Source of the DNA: Dehalococcoidia bacterium
Lineage (GTDB): Bacteria; Chloroflexota; Dehalococcoidia; Bin125
Assembly (NCBI GenBank): GCA_007571275.1
Contig: RKRS01000074.1
Span: 1-12,690 of the forward strand
DNA: 12,690 bases
Reading direction: 5' to 3'
Below are positions 1 through 7,331 of this stretch, in pieces (within the stretch, counting starts at the first letter, position 1; the number at the start of each line of letters is the position of its first letter). The notes under the pieces were generated by a model. That model saw only the letters and a list, made by a program, of their open reading frames with translations, searched no databases and was not told where the DNA came from. A program made the position numbers and the translations under genes.

Positions 1-432
1 GACGGCCGCATCTATCCGCTTGCCGATCAGCATGCGTTCATTGCCTCTGATGGCTACCACCCGTTCGCCGCAGACGCTCAGTGGTCGCCCGACGGACGCT
101 GGATCGCGGTGAGTTCGCCCGATGGACTCAAGGTGCTCTCTACTGAGAGCTCGGGTCGCGCTGCGCTGATCACGCCCGAACAACAGCTCCGAACAGTGCA
201 GTGGTCCCCCGACAGCCGCTTCATTGCGGTGCTTGTTGATGGTGTGCGGAAGTCGATGTCTGCCTTGTCGTATGACGGCCTGGTTGGGAATTGGATCCAT
301 GGGCAGCTTCGCATCTACGAACGCCAAGGCCGCATCCATCGCATTTGGCGCGTGCTCAGCGGTTGTGATCACTTGGCCTGGTCGCCCGACAGTCAGTGGA
401 TCGCCTACGGCGGACCCGGTGGCTGCGCCTAA
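1..432 (+). CDS. WD40-like (PD40/TolB-type) beta-propeller protein, 3' end only
   Basis: The reading frame is open from the first base of the window to the TAA at 430-432, giving the last 143 residues of a protein whose start lies upstream. Three propeller motifs of the W-S-P-D-(G/S)-x-x-(W/F)-I-A type are visible: QWSPDGRWIAV at about residues 27-37, QWSPDSRFIAV at about 67-77, and AWSPDSQWIAY near the C-terminus. These are the signature of PD40/TolB-like beta-propeller repeats, which usually mediate protein binding or occur in extracytoplasmic proteins. The protein ends directly after the last repeat, with a short GGPGGCA tail. The full length, any signal peptide and the partner are out of view. 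The thiolase gene begins 33 bp downstream. The family call is good, but no specific function can be given. Confidence 0.75.
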   Translation, partial: DGRIYPLADQHAFIASDGYHPFAADAQWSPDGRWIAVSSPDGLKVLSTESSGRAALITPEQQLRTVQWSPDSRFIAVLVDGVRKSMSALSYDGLVGNWIHGQLRIYERQGRIHRIWRVLSGCDHLAWSPDSQWIAYGGPGGCA

Positions 433-465
433 ACTGGCTGCAGATACAGACGGGAGCCAGAAAAT

Positions 466-1665
466 ATGGGACTCAGAGGCGAAGCGGCGATTGTTGGAAT
501 CTCCGAGTGGAAACCGGAGCGCCGTCCGACGGCGCCGCCAATCTTCACGCTCGAGCAGTGGGCGCGGCTGGCGCGAGAAGCGCTCGACGACGCCGGCATT
601 GATCCGTCCGAGGTCGACGGGATCTGCTGCACCAACATCCGCGAGTCCGATTCCTTCGTGCCCTCCACGATCACCGAATATCTGGGCATGCAGGTCAACT
701 TCGCCGAGGTGGTCGACCTCGGCGGCGCCTCCTGCGCGGCGATGGTCTGGCGAGCGGCTGCCGCGATTGAGCTGGGCGTCGCCAACGTCGTCCTGATCGC
801 CGCGCCATCCTGGCCCTCGCCCAGACCGCCCGCGCCGCCCAGTGGACCGAGCAGCTGGCGCTACGGCGCGTCCTCGGCCAACTACGGATCGCCGCAGGCT
901 GAGTTCGATATCCCCTACGGCAACGTCGCGCAGAACTGCGGCTATGCGCAGATCGCGATGAAGTACGGCGCTGAGTACGGCTACGACCCCGAAGCGTTGG
1001 CCAGGATCGCGGTCGACCAGCGCGTCTCGGCGAACCACAATCCGGCCGCCGTCTTCCATCACGTCCCGATCACCGTCGATGACGTGCTCAATTCGCCGAT
1101 GATCTCCGATCCCATCCACATGCTCGAGATCGTGATGCCCTGTGTCGGCGGCGCGGCCATCGTCGTCGCTGGCAAGGACGTCGCCAGGCGCTCGAAGCAT
1201 CGCCCGGCCTGGATCAGCGGGTTCGGCGAGCGTGTGTTGCACAAGACGCCAACCTATGCCGAGGACCTGTTGACCACCGCGCTGATTCCCGCTGCCGACG
1301 CCGCCTTCGAGATGGCAGGACGGACGCGCGAGGAAGTCGACCTGATCTCGGTCTACGACTGCTACACGATCACCGTGCTGATGACGATTGAGGACGCCGG
1401 CTTCTGTCCGCGCGGAGAGGGTCAGCCGTTCGTCCGCGAGCATGACCTGTCGTTCAGGGGTGACTTCCCCTGCAATCCGCATGGCGGACAGTTGGGCTTC
1501 GGGCAGGCCGGGCTTGCTGGCGGGATGTCGCACATCACCGAGGGCGCGCGGCAGCTGATGCGTCGCGCCGAAGATCACCAGGTGCCCGACGCCGATATCG
1601 CCTTCATCACCGGCAACGGCGGACTGATGTCGGAGCAAGTCGCGCTGATTCTGGAGGGTGACTAA
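466..1665 (+). CDS. Thiolase-family protein (SCPx/lipid-transfer type), likely partner of the DUF35 protein
   Basis: This 399-residue protein has the length and layout of the SCP-x/lipid-transfer branch of the thiolase superfamily. Such enzymes form or cleave C-C bonds of CoA thioesters, or act as retro-aldolases (Ltp2 type) in side-chain degradation. A nucleophile-type cysteine is present in LGGASCAAM (C90), followed by a helix as in thiolases. The C-terminal region carries NPHGG (337-341) and ends with an N-G-G motif (ITGNGGLM). The usual GHPxG step after NxxGG reads GQAG here (346-349), so the canonical catalytic histidine is missing; that argues against an ordinary acetyl-CoA acetyltransferase. 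The ATG at 466 has GGGAG at 452-456. The stop codon abuts the start of the DUF35 gene, the standard pairing for DUF35-dependent thiolases and aldolases. The substrate is unknown. Confidence 0.85.
   Translation: MGLRGEAAIVGISEWKPERRPTAPPIFTLEQWARLAREALDDAGIDPSEVDGICCTNIRESDSFVPSTITEYLGMQVNFAEVVDLGGASCAAMVWRAAAAIELGVANVVLIAAPSWPSPRPPAPPSGPSSWRYGASSANYGSPQAEFDIPYGNVAQNCGYAQIAMKYGAEYGYDPEALARIAVDQRVSANHNPAAVFHHVPITVDDVLNSPMISDPIHMLEIVMPCVGGAAIVVAGKDVARRSKHRPAWISGFGERVLHKTPTYAEDLLTTALIPAADAAFEMAGRTREEVDLISVYDCYTITVLMTIEDAGFCPRGEGQPFVREHDLSFRGDFPCNPHGGQLGFGQAGLAGGMSHITEGARQLMRRAEDHQVPDADIAFITGNGGLMSEQVALILEGD
1653..1660 (+). promoter_or_regulatory. Ribosome binding site of the DUF35 gene
   Basis: GGAGGGTG lies inside the last codons of the thiolase gene, 5 nt before the ATG at 1666. 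The thiolase TAA (1663-1665) and this ATG are directly adjacent, so translation of the two genes is probably coupled. This fits a stoichiometric complex of their products. Confidence 0.7.
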
Positions 1666-2073
1666 ATGCCTGAGCGGCCGTTACCGACCCCGATCGAGCG
1701 CACGCAACCGTTCTGGGACGCCCTGCGCGAGCGCAAGGTCAAGATTCAGTATTCGCCGTCCAGTGGACAGTGGGTCTTCTACCCTCGCTCGCACGCGCCG
1801 CTGACATTGGCCGATGATCTCGAGTGGCGCGAAATCTCCGGCGCAGGCACGCTCTACACCTACACCATCGCCCGCCGACCAACCGCGCCCGACTTCGCCG
1901 GCGACGAGCCGCAGATCATCGCAGTGGTCGAATTGGATGAAGGTCCGCGTCTGACCTCAACGCTGGTCAACGTCGATGAATCGGCAATCAGCGTCGGGAT
2001 GCGCGTGCGACCCGTGTTTGAGGATGTACCCGACTCAGAGACGACCCTGCTGCGCTATGAACCTGCTCCATAG
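1666..2073 (+). CDS. DUF35 OB-fold protein with degenerate zinc ribbon
   Basis: This 135-residue protein matches the DUF35 family (N-terminal rubredoxin-like zinc ribbon plus C-terminal OB fold). The family binds partner thiolases or aldolases and is needed for their assembly or for acyl-CoA channelling. Recognisable elements are the N-terminal helix with QPFWDALRERKV, the WVFYPRSHAP segment, DLEWREISGAGTLYTYTI leading into the OB fold, and VGMRVRPVFEDV near the end. The four ribbon cysteines of the family (CxxC ... PRxxCPxC) align with S30, S33, A44 and T47, so no zinc site can form although the surrounding residues are kept. It starts on the base after the thiolase stop and overlaps the next gene by 17 bp. 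Family assignment is firm; the loss of metal binding is inferred from the alignment in hand. Confidence 0.85.
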   Translation: MPERPLPTPIERTQPFWDALRERKVKIQYSPSSGQWVFYPRSHAPLTLADDLEWREISGAGTLYTYTIARRPTAPDFAGDEPQIIAVVELDEGPRLTSTLVNVDESAISVGMRVRPVFEDVPDSETTLLRYEPAP

Positions 2074-3442
2074 GCTTGCTCTCTGCGCAGTTGGGTTGAC
2101 GCTCGTACTGGTCGCCGTCGCTTGCGGCGGCGACGTCAGTCCTCAGCAGACACAGACGCAGGCTGTGCAGGAGTCGACAGCACCGCAAGCACAGGTACAG
2201 CAGGAACAACAGTCCGACCAATCAGTCGCGCCACAGTCGCAGCAGACAGCGCAGGTAGAACAAGCACAAGAGGAGCAACAAGCGCCGCAACCCCCGCAAG
2301 CGCAGGCGGATCGACAGACGCAGCAGGTCCAACAGCCTGAACCGCCGGAGCCAGAGGATCAGCAGACCGCAGTGACTACCGCCAGTTCCATCGAACTGGC
2401 CGCGGCGCCGATCCTCAATGGCTATCAATTCCAACAGCCGATCGAGATGCTGCCCCTGTCTGATGGGTCGTTCCTGGTCGCCGAGCAGCGCGGCTATATC
2501 ACGCGGTTCATCGATGAGGGCGACGAGATTGAGCAGATCGGTGTCCTCGACCTGACCGAGTCCATCAACTTCGGCGGTGAGCAGGGACTCCTCAGCATCG
2601 CGCTCCACCCCGATCTACAGAACGATCCGTACCTCTACGTCTATTACTCGCCGCGAGGTCAGAGCGTCACTCGGCTTTCCCGCTTCCGACTCGTCCAGGG
2701 CGCTGCGCCTCCTGCGTCAGAACTGGTCATCCTCGAGGTCAGGCAGCCGTATGCCAACCACAACGGCGGCGCGGTGCGATTTGGACCGGATGGCATGCTC
2801 TATCTCGGACTCGGCGACGGCGGCGCCGCCAATGACCCCCTGGGACACGGGCAGAATCGGGAAACCCTGCTGGGCGCGATCATCCGCATCGACGTCAACG
2901 ACATCAATACATCCACGCCCTACCGCATCCCGACCGATAACCCGTTTCTCGGCATTGCCGGCGTCCGACCCGAAATCTGGGCCTGGGGCCTACGCAATCC
3001 CTGGCGGATGGCGTTCGACAGTGACACCGGGCAACTCTGGGTCGGTGACGTGGGGCAGAATCAGATCGAGGAAGTCGCCATCGTCGCCGCTGGCGAGAAT
3101 CACGGCTGGAACGTGTTCGAGGGCAGCGCCTGCTTCCGCTCCCAGGACGCCTGCGACGCGCTGCCTGAAGCCGTCGCGCCCGTCGCGGAGTACACCCACG
3201 ACGATGGCTGCTCGGTGACTGGCGGCGAGGTCTATCGAGGCAGCGCGATCCCTCGGCTGAGCGGTCGATACATCTTCGGCGACTACTGCTCGAGCAAGAT
3301 CTGGAGCGTCACGGCCGACGGCGACCTGATCGAGCATCTGCAGATCGAAGATCGCATCGCCTCGTTCGCGCGGGACAATGACGGCGAGATCTACGTCCTC
3401 ACGTTCAACGGACCGATCCGCAAGCTCGTCGCGGCGCGTTAG
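2057..3442 (+). CDS. Lipoprotein with PQQ-type glucose/sorbosone dehydrogenase (GSDH) beta-propeller
   Basis: The start is taken as the ATG at 2057, because the residues after it form a lipoprotein signal: positive N-terminus (MNLLHR), hydrophobic core, then VAVAC with the lipidated cysteine at C23. An upstream in-frame ATG at 1976 would bury this signal inside the DUF35 reading frame. Residues about 30-108 form a Gln/Ala/Glu-rich low-complexity linker. The rest, to residue 461, is a six-bladed soluble aldose-sugar dehydrogenase propeller: LLSIALHP, YVYYS, NHNGGAVRFGPDG (N234-H235, the expected catalytic His region), YLGLGDGG, WAWGLRNPWRMAFD, WVGDVGQNQIEEV, and GGEVYRGSAIPRLSGRYIFGDYCS. The family uses PQQ and calcium outside the cytoplasm to oxidise sugars; some members are non-catalytic binding proteins. 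The linker would hold the domain away from the membrane. Substrate unknown. Confidence 0.88.
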   Translation: MNLLHRLALCAVGLTLVLVAVACGGDVSPQQTQTQAVQESTAPQAQVQQEQQSDQSVAPQSQQTAQVEQAQEEQQAPQPPQAQADRQTQQVQQPEPPEPEDQQTAVTTASSIELAAAPILNGYQFQQPIEMLPLSDGSFLVAEQRGYITRFIDEGDEIEQIGVLDLTESINFGGEQGLLSIALHPDLQNDPYLYVYYSPRGQSVTRLSRFRLVQGAAPPASELVILEVRQPYANHNGGAVRFGPDGMLYLGLGDGGAANDPLGHGQNRETLLGAIIRIDVNDINTSTPYRIPTDNPFLGIAGVRPEIWAWGLRNPWRMAFDSDTGQLWVGDVGQNQIEEVAIVAAGENHGWNVFEGSACFRSQDACDALPEAVAPVAEYTHDDGCSVTGGEVYRGSAIPRLSGRYIFGDYCSSKIWSVTADGDLIEHLQIEDRIASFARDNDGEIYVLTFNGPIRKLVAAR

Positions 3443-3471
3443 CCTGAATCGACAGGGAAACGAGCTGACCG

Positions 3472-4977
3472 ATGACCACCTCACGCGCCTTCGGGCGGAC
3501 GCCGGCGCCGGATGTACCGAGCGGAATGACCTGGCTGAATACGGGCCGAGAGATGTCGATGGCCGACTTCCGCGGTCGGCTGCTGATTTTGCACTTCTGG
3601 ACCTACGCTTGAATCAACTGTCTGCATGTGCTTCCGCAGTTGCGGAAGCTTGAACGACGCTACGCCGACACCTTGCAGATCGTCTCCGTCCACTCGCCCA
3701 AGTTCCCCACCGAGCGCGAGACCGAGAACCTGCGCCAGGCGATCTTGCGTCTGCGGATTGAGCATCCGGTACTCAACGACGCCGACTTCAAGTACTGGCA
3801 GACCTTCGGCGCGCGCGCCTGGCCGACGCTCTATTTCATCGACCCGAACGGCAACGTTATCGGTCTGCACGAGGGCGAACTGACCGAGGACATGGCAGCG
3901 CCGCTGATCGACGGCTGGCTGGCCGAGTATGAAGCCGAGCAGCTACTGTCCCGACGGGACTTGGGTCTCACGCGAGAGACTGGCCGCGACAGCGCCCTCT
4001 CCTTCCCCGGCAAGGTCGCCTGGGATGACGAGTCCGGGCGACTCGTGGTCTCGGACAGCAATAACGACCGCATCATCGTCGCCGACCTGGACGGCAATGT
4101 GTCTCAGGTGATCGGCGGCTCAGCCGCTGGCTTCCGCGACGGCTCGGCGGCGGAGGCGCAGTTCAATCAGCCGCAGGGCGTCACGGTTCACGACGGCCAT
4201 ATCTTTGTCGCCGACAACGAGAACCACGCCATTCGTCGGATTGATCTGCGCGATGGCGATGTCAGCGCCATCGCCGGCACGGGCGAGCAAGCGCGCATGA
4301 TGCCCTCCGGTGAGCCGGCGACCCGGACGGCGCTCAGCTCGCCCTGGGACGTTGCTGTGCAGGCAGGCGATCTGTACATCGCCATGGCCGGCATTCACCA
4401 GATCTGGCGAATGCCACTGGGTGACAGCGCTGGCGACGGCTCCTACGTTGGCCCCTGGGGCGGCTCCGGACGCGAAGGCATCGTTGACGGCCCCAGAATG
4501 CAGTCGGAGCTGGCGCAAGTCTCAGGACTCGCGCCGGGCCCAAGCGGACTGGCCTTCGCCGATTCCGAGTCAAGCGGCGTGCGAGAAATCAGCTGGGACC
4601 CCGATGGCCGCGTGACGACTTTCATCGGCAAGAACGGGCAGGGCGGCCTCTTCCACTTCGGCGATGTCGACGGCGGTCGCTCCGTCGCGCGGTTGCAGCA
4701 CCCATTGGATGTGGCGCGAGTCGGCGACGAGCTCTACGTGGCCGACACCTTCAACCACAAGATCAAACAGGTCTACCCGCGCACCGAGCAAGTAGCCACT
4801 CTCGTCGGCGGACACGGCGACGCCTTGGGCAATTTCAGCCAGCTTCAGCTCGATGAACCCGGCGGTCTGACCAACGGCCCGGGTCGCTCGCTGTTGGTGG
4901 CGGACACCAACAACCACCGCATTCTGCTGCTCGACCTCGATACTCGCGTGGGTCGTGAGATCGTGCTCCAGCTATGA
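3472..4977 (+). CDS. Thioredoxin-like/NHL-repeat protein (NHLRC2 type), predicted selenoprotein with U-x-x-C active site
   Basis: Read with the in-frame TGA at 3610-3612 as selenocysteine, this gene gives 501 residues ending at the TGA at 4975-4977. Residues 1-40 hold the conserved start of the thioredoxin domain (PAPDVPSGMTWLNT, then MADFRGRLLILHFWTY). The redox site is A46-U47-I48-N49-C50 followed by LHVLPQL, where relatives have CCINC. The cis-proline loop is ARAWPTLYF (P118). From about residue 160 to the end come six NHL propeller blades, for example GHIFVADNENHAIRRI and SLLVADTNNHRILLLD. No signal peptide is visible, so a cytoplasmic location is likely. The ATG at 3472 is preceded in frame by a TGA at 3466-3468, fixing the start region. 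The gene lies 29 bp after the lipoprotein gene. A role in thiol-disulfide or peroxide chemistry is inferred from the fold. The alternative is a pseudogene with a Cys-to-stop mutation, but the downstream hairpin and intact frame argue against it. Confidence 0.85.
3610..3612 (+). other. In-frame TGA, predicted selenocysteine codon (Sec47)
   Basis: This TGA is codon 47 of the frame that opens with the ATG at 3472 and continues without another stop to 4975. It replaces the first cysteine of the catalytic CxxC, the position most often converted between Cys and Sec in redox proteins. TGA is used as the ordinary stop by the neighbouring genes, so a genome-wide reassignment is excluded. Confidence 0.85.
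3630..3649 (+). promoter_or_regulatory. Candidate bacterial SECIS hairpin
   Basis: An 8-bp perfect stem (3630-3637 with 3642-3649, left arm GCTTCCGC) closes an AGTT tetraloop at 3638-3641. The loop has G in its second position and 25 nt lie between the TGA and the loop. This matches the published bacterial SECIS rules: stem of 4-16 bp, loop of 3-14 nt with a G in the first two positions, and loop 16-37 nt after the UGA. A further 4-bp helix, TCAA at 3614-3617 with TTGA at 3650-3653, could form below it. The element lies inside the coding sequence, as bacterial SECIS elements do, and would recruit SelB carrying Sec-tRNA. Confidence 0.8.
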
Positions 4978-4978
4978 T

Positions 4979-5000
4979 CCGCTGACTGTCAGTCCAGCGG
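4979..5000. terminator. Hairpin between convergent genes, possible bidirectional terminator
   Basis: CCGCTGACT at 4979-4987 pairs with AGT plus CAGCGG at 4991-5000, with one bulged C (4994) and a 3-nt loop. It starts 2 bp after the stop of the thioredoxin/NHL gene and contains the stop codon of the opposing hydrolase gene. No run of T follows on either strand, so it is not a textbook intrinsic terminator. Its position in the 11-bp convergent gap makes a role in ending both transcripts plausible. Confidence 0.4.
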
Positions 5001-6050
5001 TACCGAAATCAGCGTGCCGTCTCGCCCGAGCGTAAGCTTGCCCTCGTAGACGTCTTTGATGCCACTGAGGAAGACTCGCTCCAACGCCCGCGTTGGCAGC
5101 GGCGGCACGATGTGGTAAAGCAGCAGGTGCTTGACCCCGGCCTCTGCGGCCGCCTGCGCCGCCTCGGCCGGTGTCGCATGGTACGACGGTACATCGCGCA
5201 TCACCTTCGCGGCTCGCCAGTTGCCCCGCGACTCCGCCGCTACCGCGATCCGTTCGGTCAACCTCGAGGCCAGCGCGTCGTGCAGCAGCAGGTCTGCGCC
5301 CCGCGCGTGTCGCACAAGCGTTTCCGAGTACGACGTATCGCCGCTCACGACAATCGAACGGCCCCGATAGTCGATCCGATAGCCCACCGCCTGACACACC
5401 GGCGAGTGCAATACGGCGAAGGCGCTCACTCGCACGCCGTCCTCGGTTTCCAGCACCGTGGTCAGCTCACCATCGCCCGGCATCGAGAACGGGACGGCGG
5501 CCAATCCGCCTCCGCCTGGCGGCGCAATCTCCGGCCCATGGTGCTCCACCCGATAGCCGCAGTCCGCGGTATAGGCCTGATTGAATCCGTTCACGATCTC
5601 GCTGACCACCGGCGGTCCGTGCACGGGTAACGGCTGCTCGCTCACGCGGCTGATCCAACGCAGCACGGCCAGCTCGCCCAGGCCGTCGATGTGATCGGAG
5701 TGCGCGTGGGTTAGCAGCACGGCCTCCACGCGACCGGGATTGACCGTGAAGCGTGTCAGGTTTCGCGCTCCGTTGGTCCCGGCGTCGATCATCAACAGGT
5801 GCTCGCCGGCCTGCACCGCGACGCAGGGACCCGACCGCCGAATATCGGCCAGCGGCCCGCCCGCTCCGCAGAGCAGCACGTGAATCCCGTCTTCCCGTTC
5901 AGCCAGCGCGTCCCGTCCCTGTCGGGCGGCAGCGGTTCGGTCCAGCAGCCGCAGCGTGACCGCCTCAGGCAGCAGCGACAACACCAGTGAGGCGGCGAAC
6001 CCAATCAACCCCGTCAACACGCTGCGAAATCCGCCAAGAGTCATGTCCAT
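4989..6050 (-). CDS. Metallo-beta-lactamase-fold hydrolase (RNase Z-like subgroup)
   Basis: A 353-residue protein when started at the ATG whose complement ends at 6050; a TTG 14 codons upstream is possible but has no clear ribosome site. Residues about 8-28 form a hydrophobic segment (SVLTGLIGFAASLVLSLL), so the protein is probably membrane anchored or exported. The metal site is clear: THAHSDHIDG (H115, H117, D119, H120), the VVSGDTSYS strand that supplies the bridging aspartate, LLLHDA, a YHATPAEAA segment and a terminal His in LLLYHIVPP. This order matches the RNase Z/ElaC-like branch of the superfamily. The exosite features of true tRNase Z are not obvious, and the N-terminal hydrophobic segment argues against a tRNA-processing role. 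It is the last gene of the minus-strand run, 54 bp after the amidohydrolase. The substrate cannot be deduced. Confidence 0.85.
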   Translation of the reverse strand: MDMTLGGFRSVLTGLIGFAASLVLSLLPEAVTLRLLDRTAAARQGRDALAEREDGIHVLLCGAGGPLADIRRSGPCVAVQAGEHLLMIDAGTNGARNLTRFTVNPGRVEAVLLTHAHSDHIDGLGELAVLRWISRVSEQPLPVHGPPVVSEIVNGFNQAYTADCGYRVEHHGPEIAPPGGGGLAAVPFSMPGDGELTTVLETEDGVRVSAFAVLHSPVCQAVGYRIDYRGRSIVVSGDTSYSETLVRHARGADLLLHDALASRLTERIAVAAESRGNWRAAKVMRDVPSYHATPAEAAQAAAEAGVKHLLLYHIVPPLPTRALERVFLSGIKDVYEGKLTLGRDGTLISVPLD

Positions 6051-6104
6051 AGAGTATGCACAACCAAGACCAATACGTAGTGATGCGTCCAACGAACGTT
6101 TCGC

Positions 6105-7331
6105 TCAGACGACCCGTTGTCCTCGCTGGAGCACGGCGCTTGGCTGGTCGAGATCGCGAATGTTCTCGGCTGGATCGCCAAGGAACGCAACGAGGTCGGC
6201 GTCGAGCCCTTTGGCAAGTCGTCCGACGTTGTCGCCGACGCCGATCGCCTCAGCCGTGTCGCAGGTCATGATGCGCAGCGCCTGCCACTCCGACAGCCCA
6301 ACGTCCTGCACGAACGCCCAGGCCTCAGCCGGCGCGCGGTGAAAGTCGGCGTAGGCCATGCCCATATCCAGGCCGGAGGTGAAGCGAGCGCCACGATCGC
6401 GCATGTCGCGCAGGATTTCCAGGCCCTGCTCACGCGGCGACGGTCCCTGCAAATTGGGATTGCGGCGCGGCGCGGCGTCGCCACGCTCACGCGCCTCGGC
6501 GGCCAACAGGCCGAGCCCAATCGTCGGATTGACCCAAATGCCCTCATCCGCGATCCGCTGAGCCAGTTCCGTGTCGTAGCGAAATCCTTCGCTCGGGTCC
6601 TGCGAGAGCCAGCGACAGTGAATCAGATGTCGCACGCCGCCCTCAACCGCAGCGCGGATACCGTCGGCTGCGTGTGTGTGCGCGGCGACCTCGATGCCGC
6701 CTGGCTTGCCCGCTTCAACGATCTCACGAATCGTCTCCGACGGATACTGGCGGTCGCGTGGATTCGAGGTCGGCGTGAAGTTCCCGCCTGAGGCCATGAC
6801 CTTGAGCACATCGGCGCCCTGGTCTGCATTCGTCTGCGCCATCGCCCGCACCGCCTCCGGCGAGTCCGCCTCGCCGCCCCAGAACCAGCAGTGATCCATG
6901 GTTCGCGTGATCGGCGCGCCCGAAGCTAACAGCCGAGGCCCCGGAATCACGCCCGAGGCAATCGCCTCACGAACCGCAAACACGACCTCGTTCTTCGATC
7001 CCAAGTCGCGCATCGTTGTGATGCCGCTACGCAGCGCCAGTCCCACGGCGTGCGCCGCTCGCATCAAGGCTGGCTCATTCGGTTCCACCGAGATGATGTC
7101 GAAGGCGTCGACGCGCGGCGGACAGGGGATGTGCGTGTGTCCCTCAATCAGGCCGGGCAGCAACGAGACGTCACCCAGATCAATCGTCTCAGCGGCGGGC
7201 GCGTCGGCGGCGGGCAGGATGTCGATGATTTTGCCGTTGGCCACACCGACCGCATGGTCGGGCAGCCAGCCGTCCATTGACGCGTTGGCAACGCGAGCCG
7301 CGCGATAGAACTGTCGCGGCGGGTCCGGCAT
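6105..7331 (-). CDS. Metal-dependent amidohydrolase (imidazolonepropionase/prolidase-like)
   Basis: This 408-residue protein is a complete member of the amidohydrolase superfamily, which hydrolyses amide or related bonds with one or two metal ions in a TIM barrel. It begins with the small beta-sandwich region (NGKIIDILP) and then LLPGLIEGHTHIP (H65, H67). Next come TTMRDLGSKN, VLKVMASGG (K177, the likely bridging lysine), VAAHTHA (H218/H220), LIHC (H238) and FTSGLDMG with the catalytic aspartate D322. It closes with a strand like that of related amidohydrolases (GLDADLVAFLGDP). All expected metal ligands are present, so it should be active; family members include Xaa-Pro dipeptidases and carboxypeptidase-like enzymes. 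Its ATG overlaps the stop of the upstream crotonase gene by one base, indicating translational coupling. The substrate is unknown. Confidence 0.9.
   Translation of the reverse strand: MPDPPRQFYRAARVANASMDGWLPDHAVGVANGKIIDILPAADAPAAETIDLGDVSLLPGLIEGHTHIPCPPRVDAFDIISVEPNEPALMRAAHAVGLALRSGITTMRDLGSKNEVVFAVREAIASGVIPGPRLLASGAPITRTMDHCWFWGGEADSPEAVRAMAQTNADQGADVLKVMASGGNFTPTSNPRDRQYPSETIREIVEAGKPGGIEVAAHTHAADGIRAAVEGGVRHLIHCRWLSQDPSEGFRYDTELAQRIADEGIWVNPTIGLGLLAAEARERGDAAPRRNPNLQGPSPREQGLEILRDMRDRGARFTSGLDMGMAYADFHRAPAEAWAFVQDVGLSEWQALRIMTCDTAEAIGVGDNVGRLAKGLDADLVAFLGDPAENIRDLDQPSAVLQRGQRVV

Noticed and set aside
1976..3442. Longer form of the lipoprotein gene starting at 1976
   Set aside because: It would run almost 100 bp inside the DUF35 gene and put an arginine/proline-rich segment before an otherwise perfect lipoprotein signal beginning at 2057.
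2990..3484. 164-codon minus-strand open frame
   Set aside because: Antisense to the GSDH propeller; no motif and low-complexity composition.
3610..3612. TGA reassigned to Trp or Gly, or a pseudogene stop
   Set aside because: Every complete minus-strand gene and several plus-strand genes end in TGA, so reassignment does not fit. The residue position, intact downstream frame and SECIS-like hairpin favour Sec over a decayed gene, although a pseudogene is not fully excluded.
3628..4977. Thioredoxin/NHL gene starting at the GTG at 3628
   Set aside because: This start would remove the first strand of the thioredoxin domain and the whole redox motif, which are clearly encoded in the same frame from 3472 across the TGA.
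6117..6791. 224-codon plus-strand open frame
   Set aside because: Antisense shadow of the amidohydrolase, which has all its metal ligands on the minus strand.
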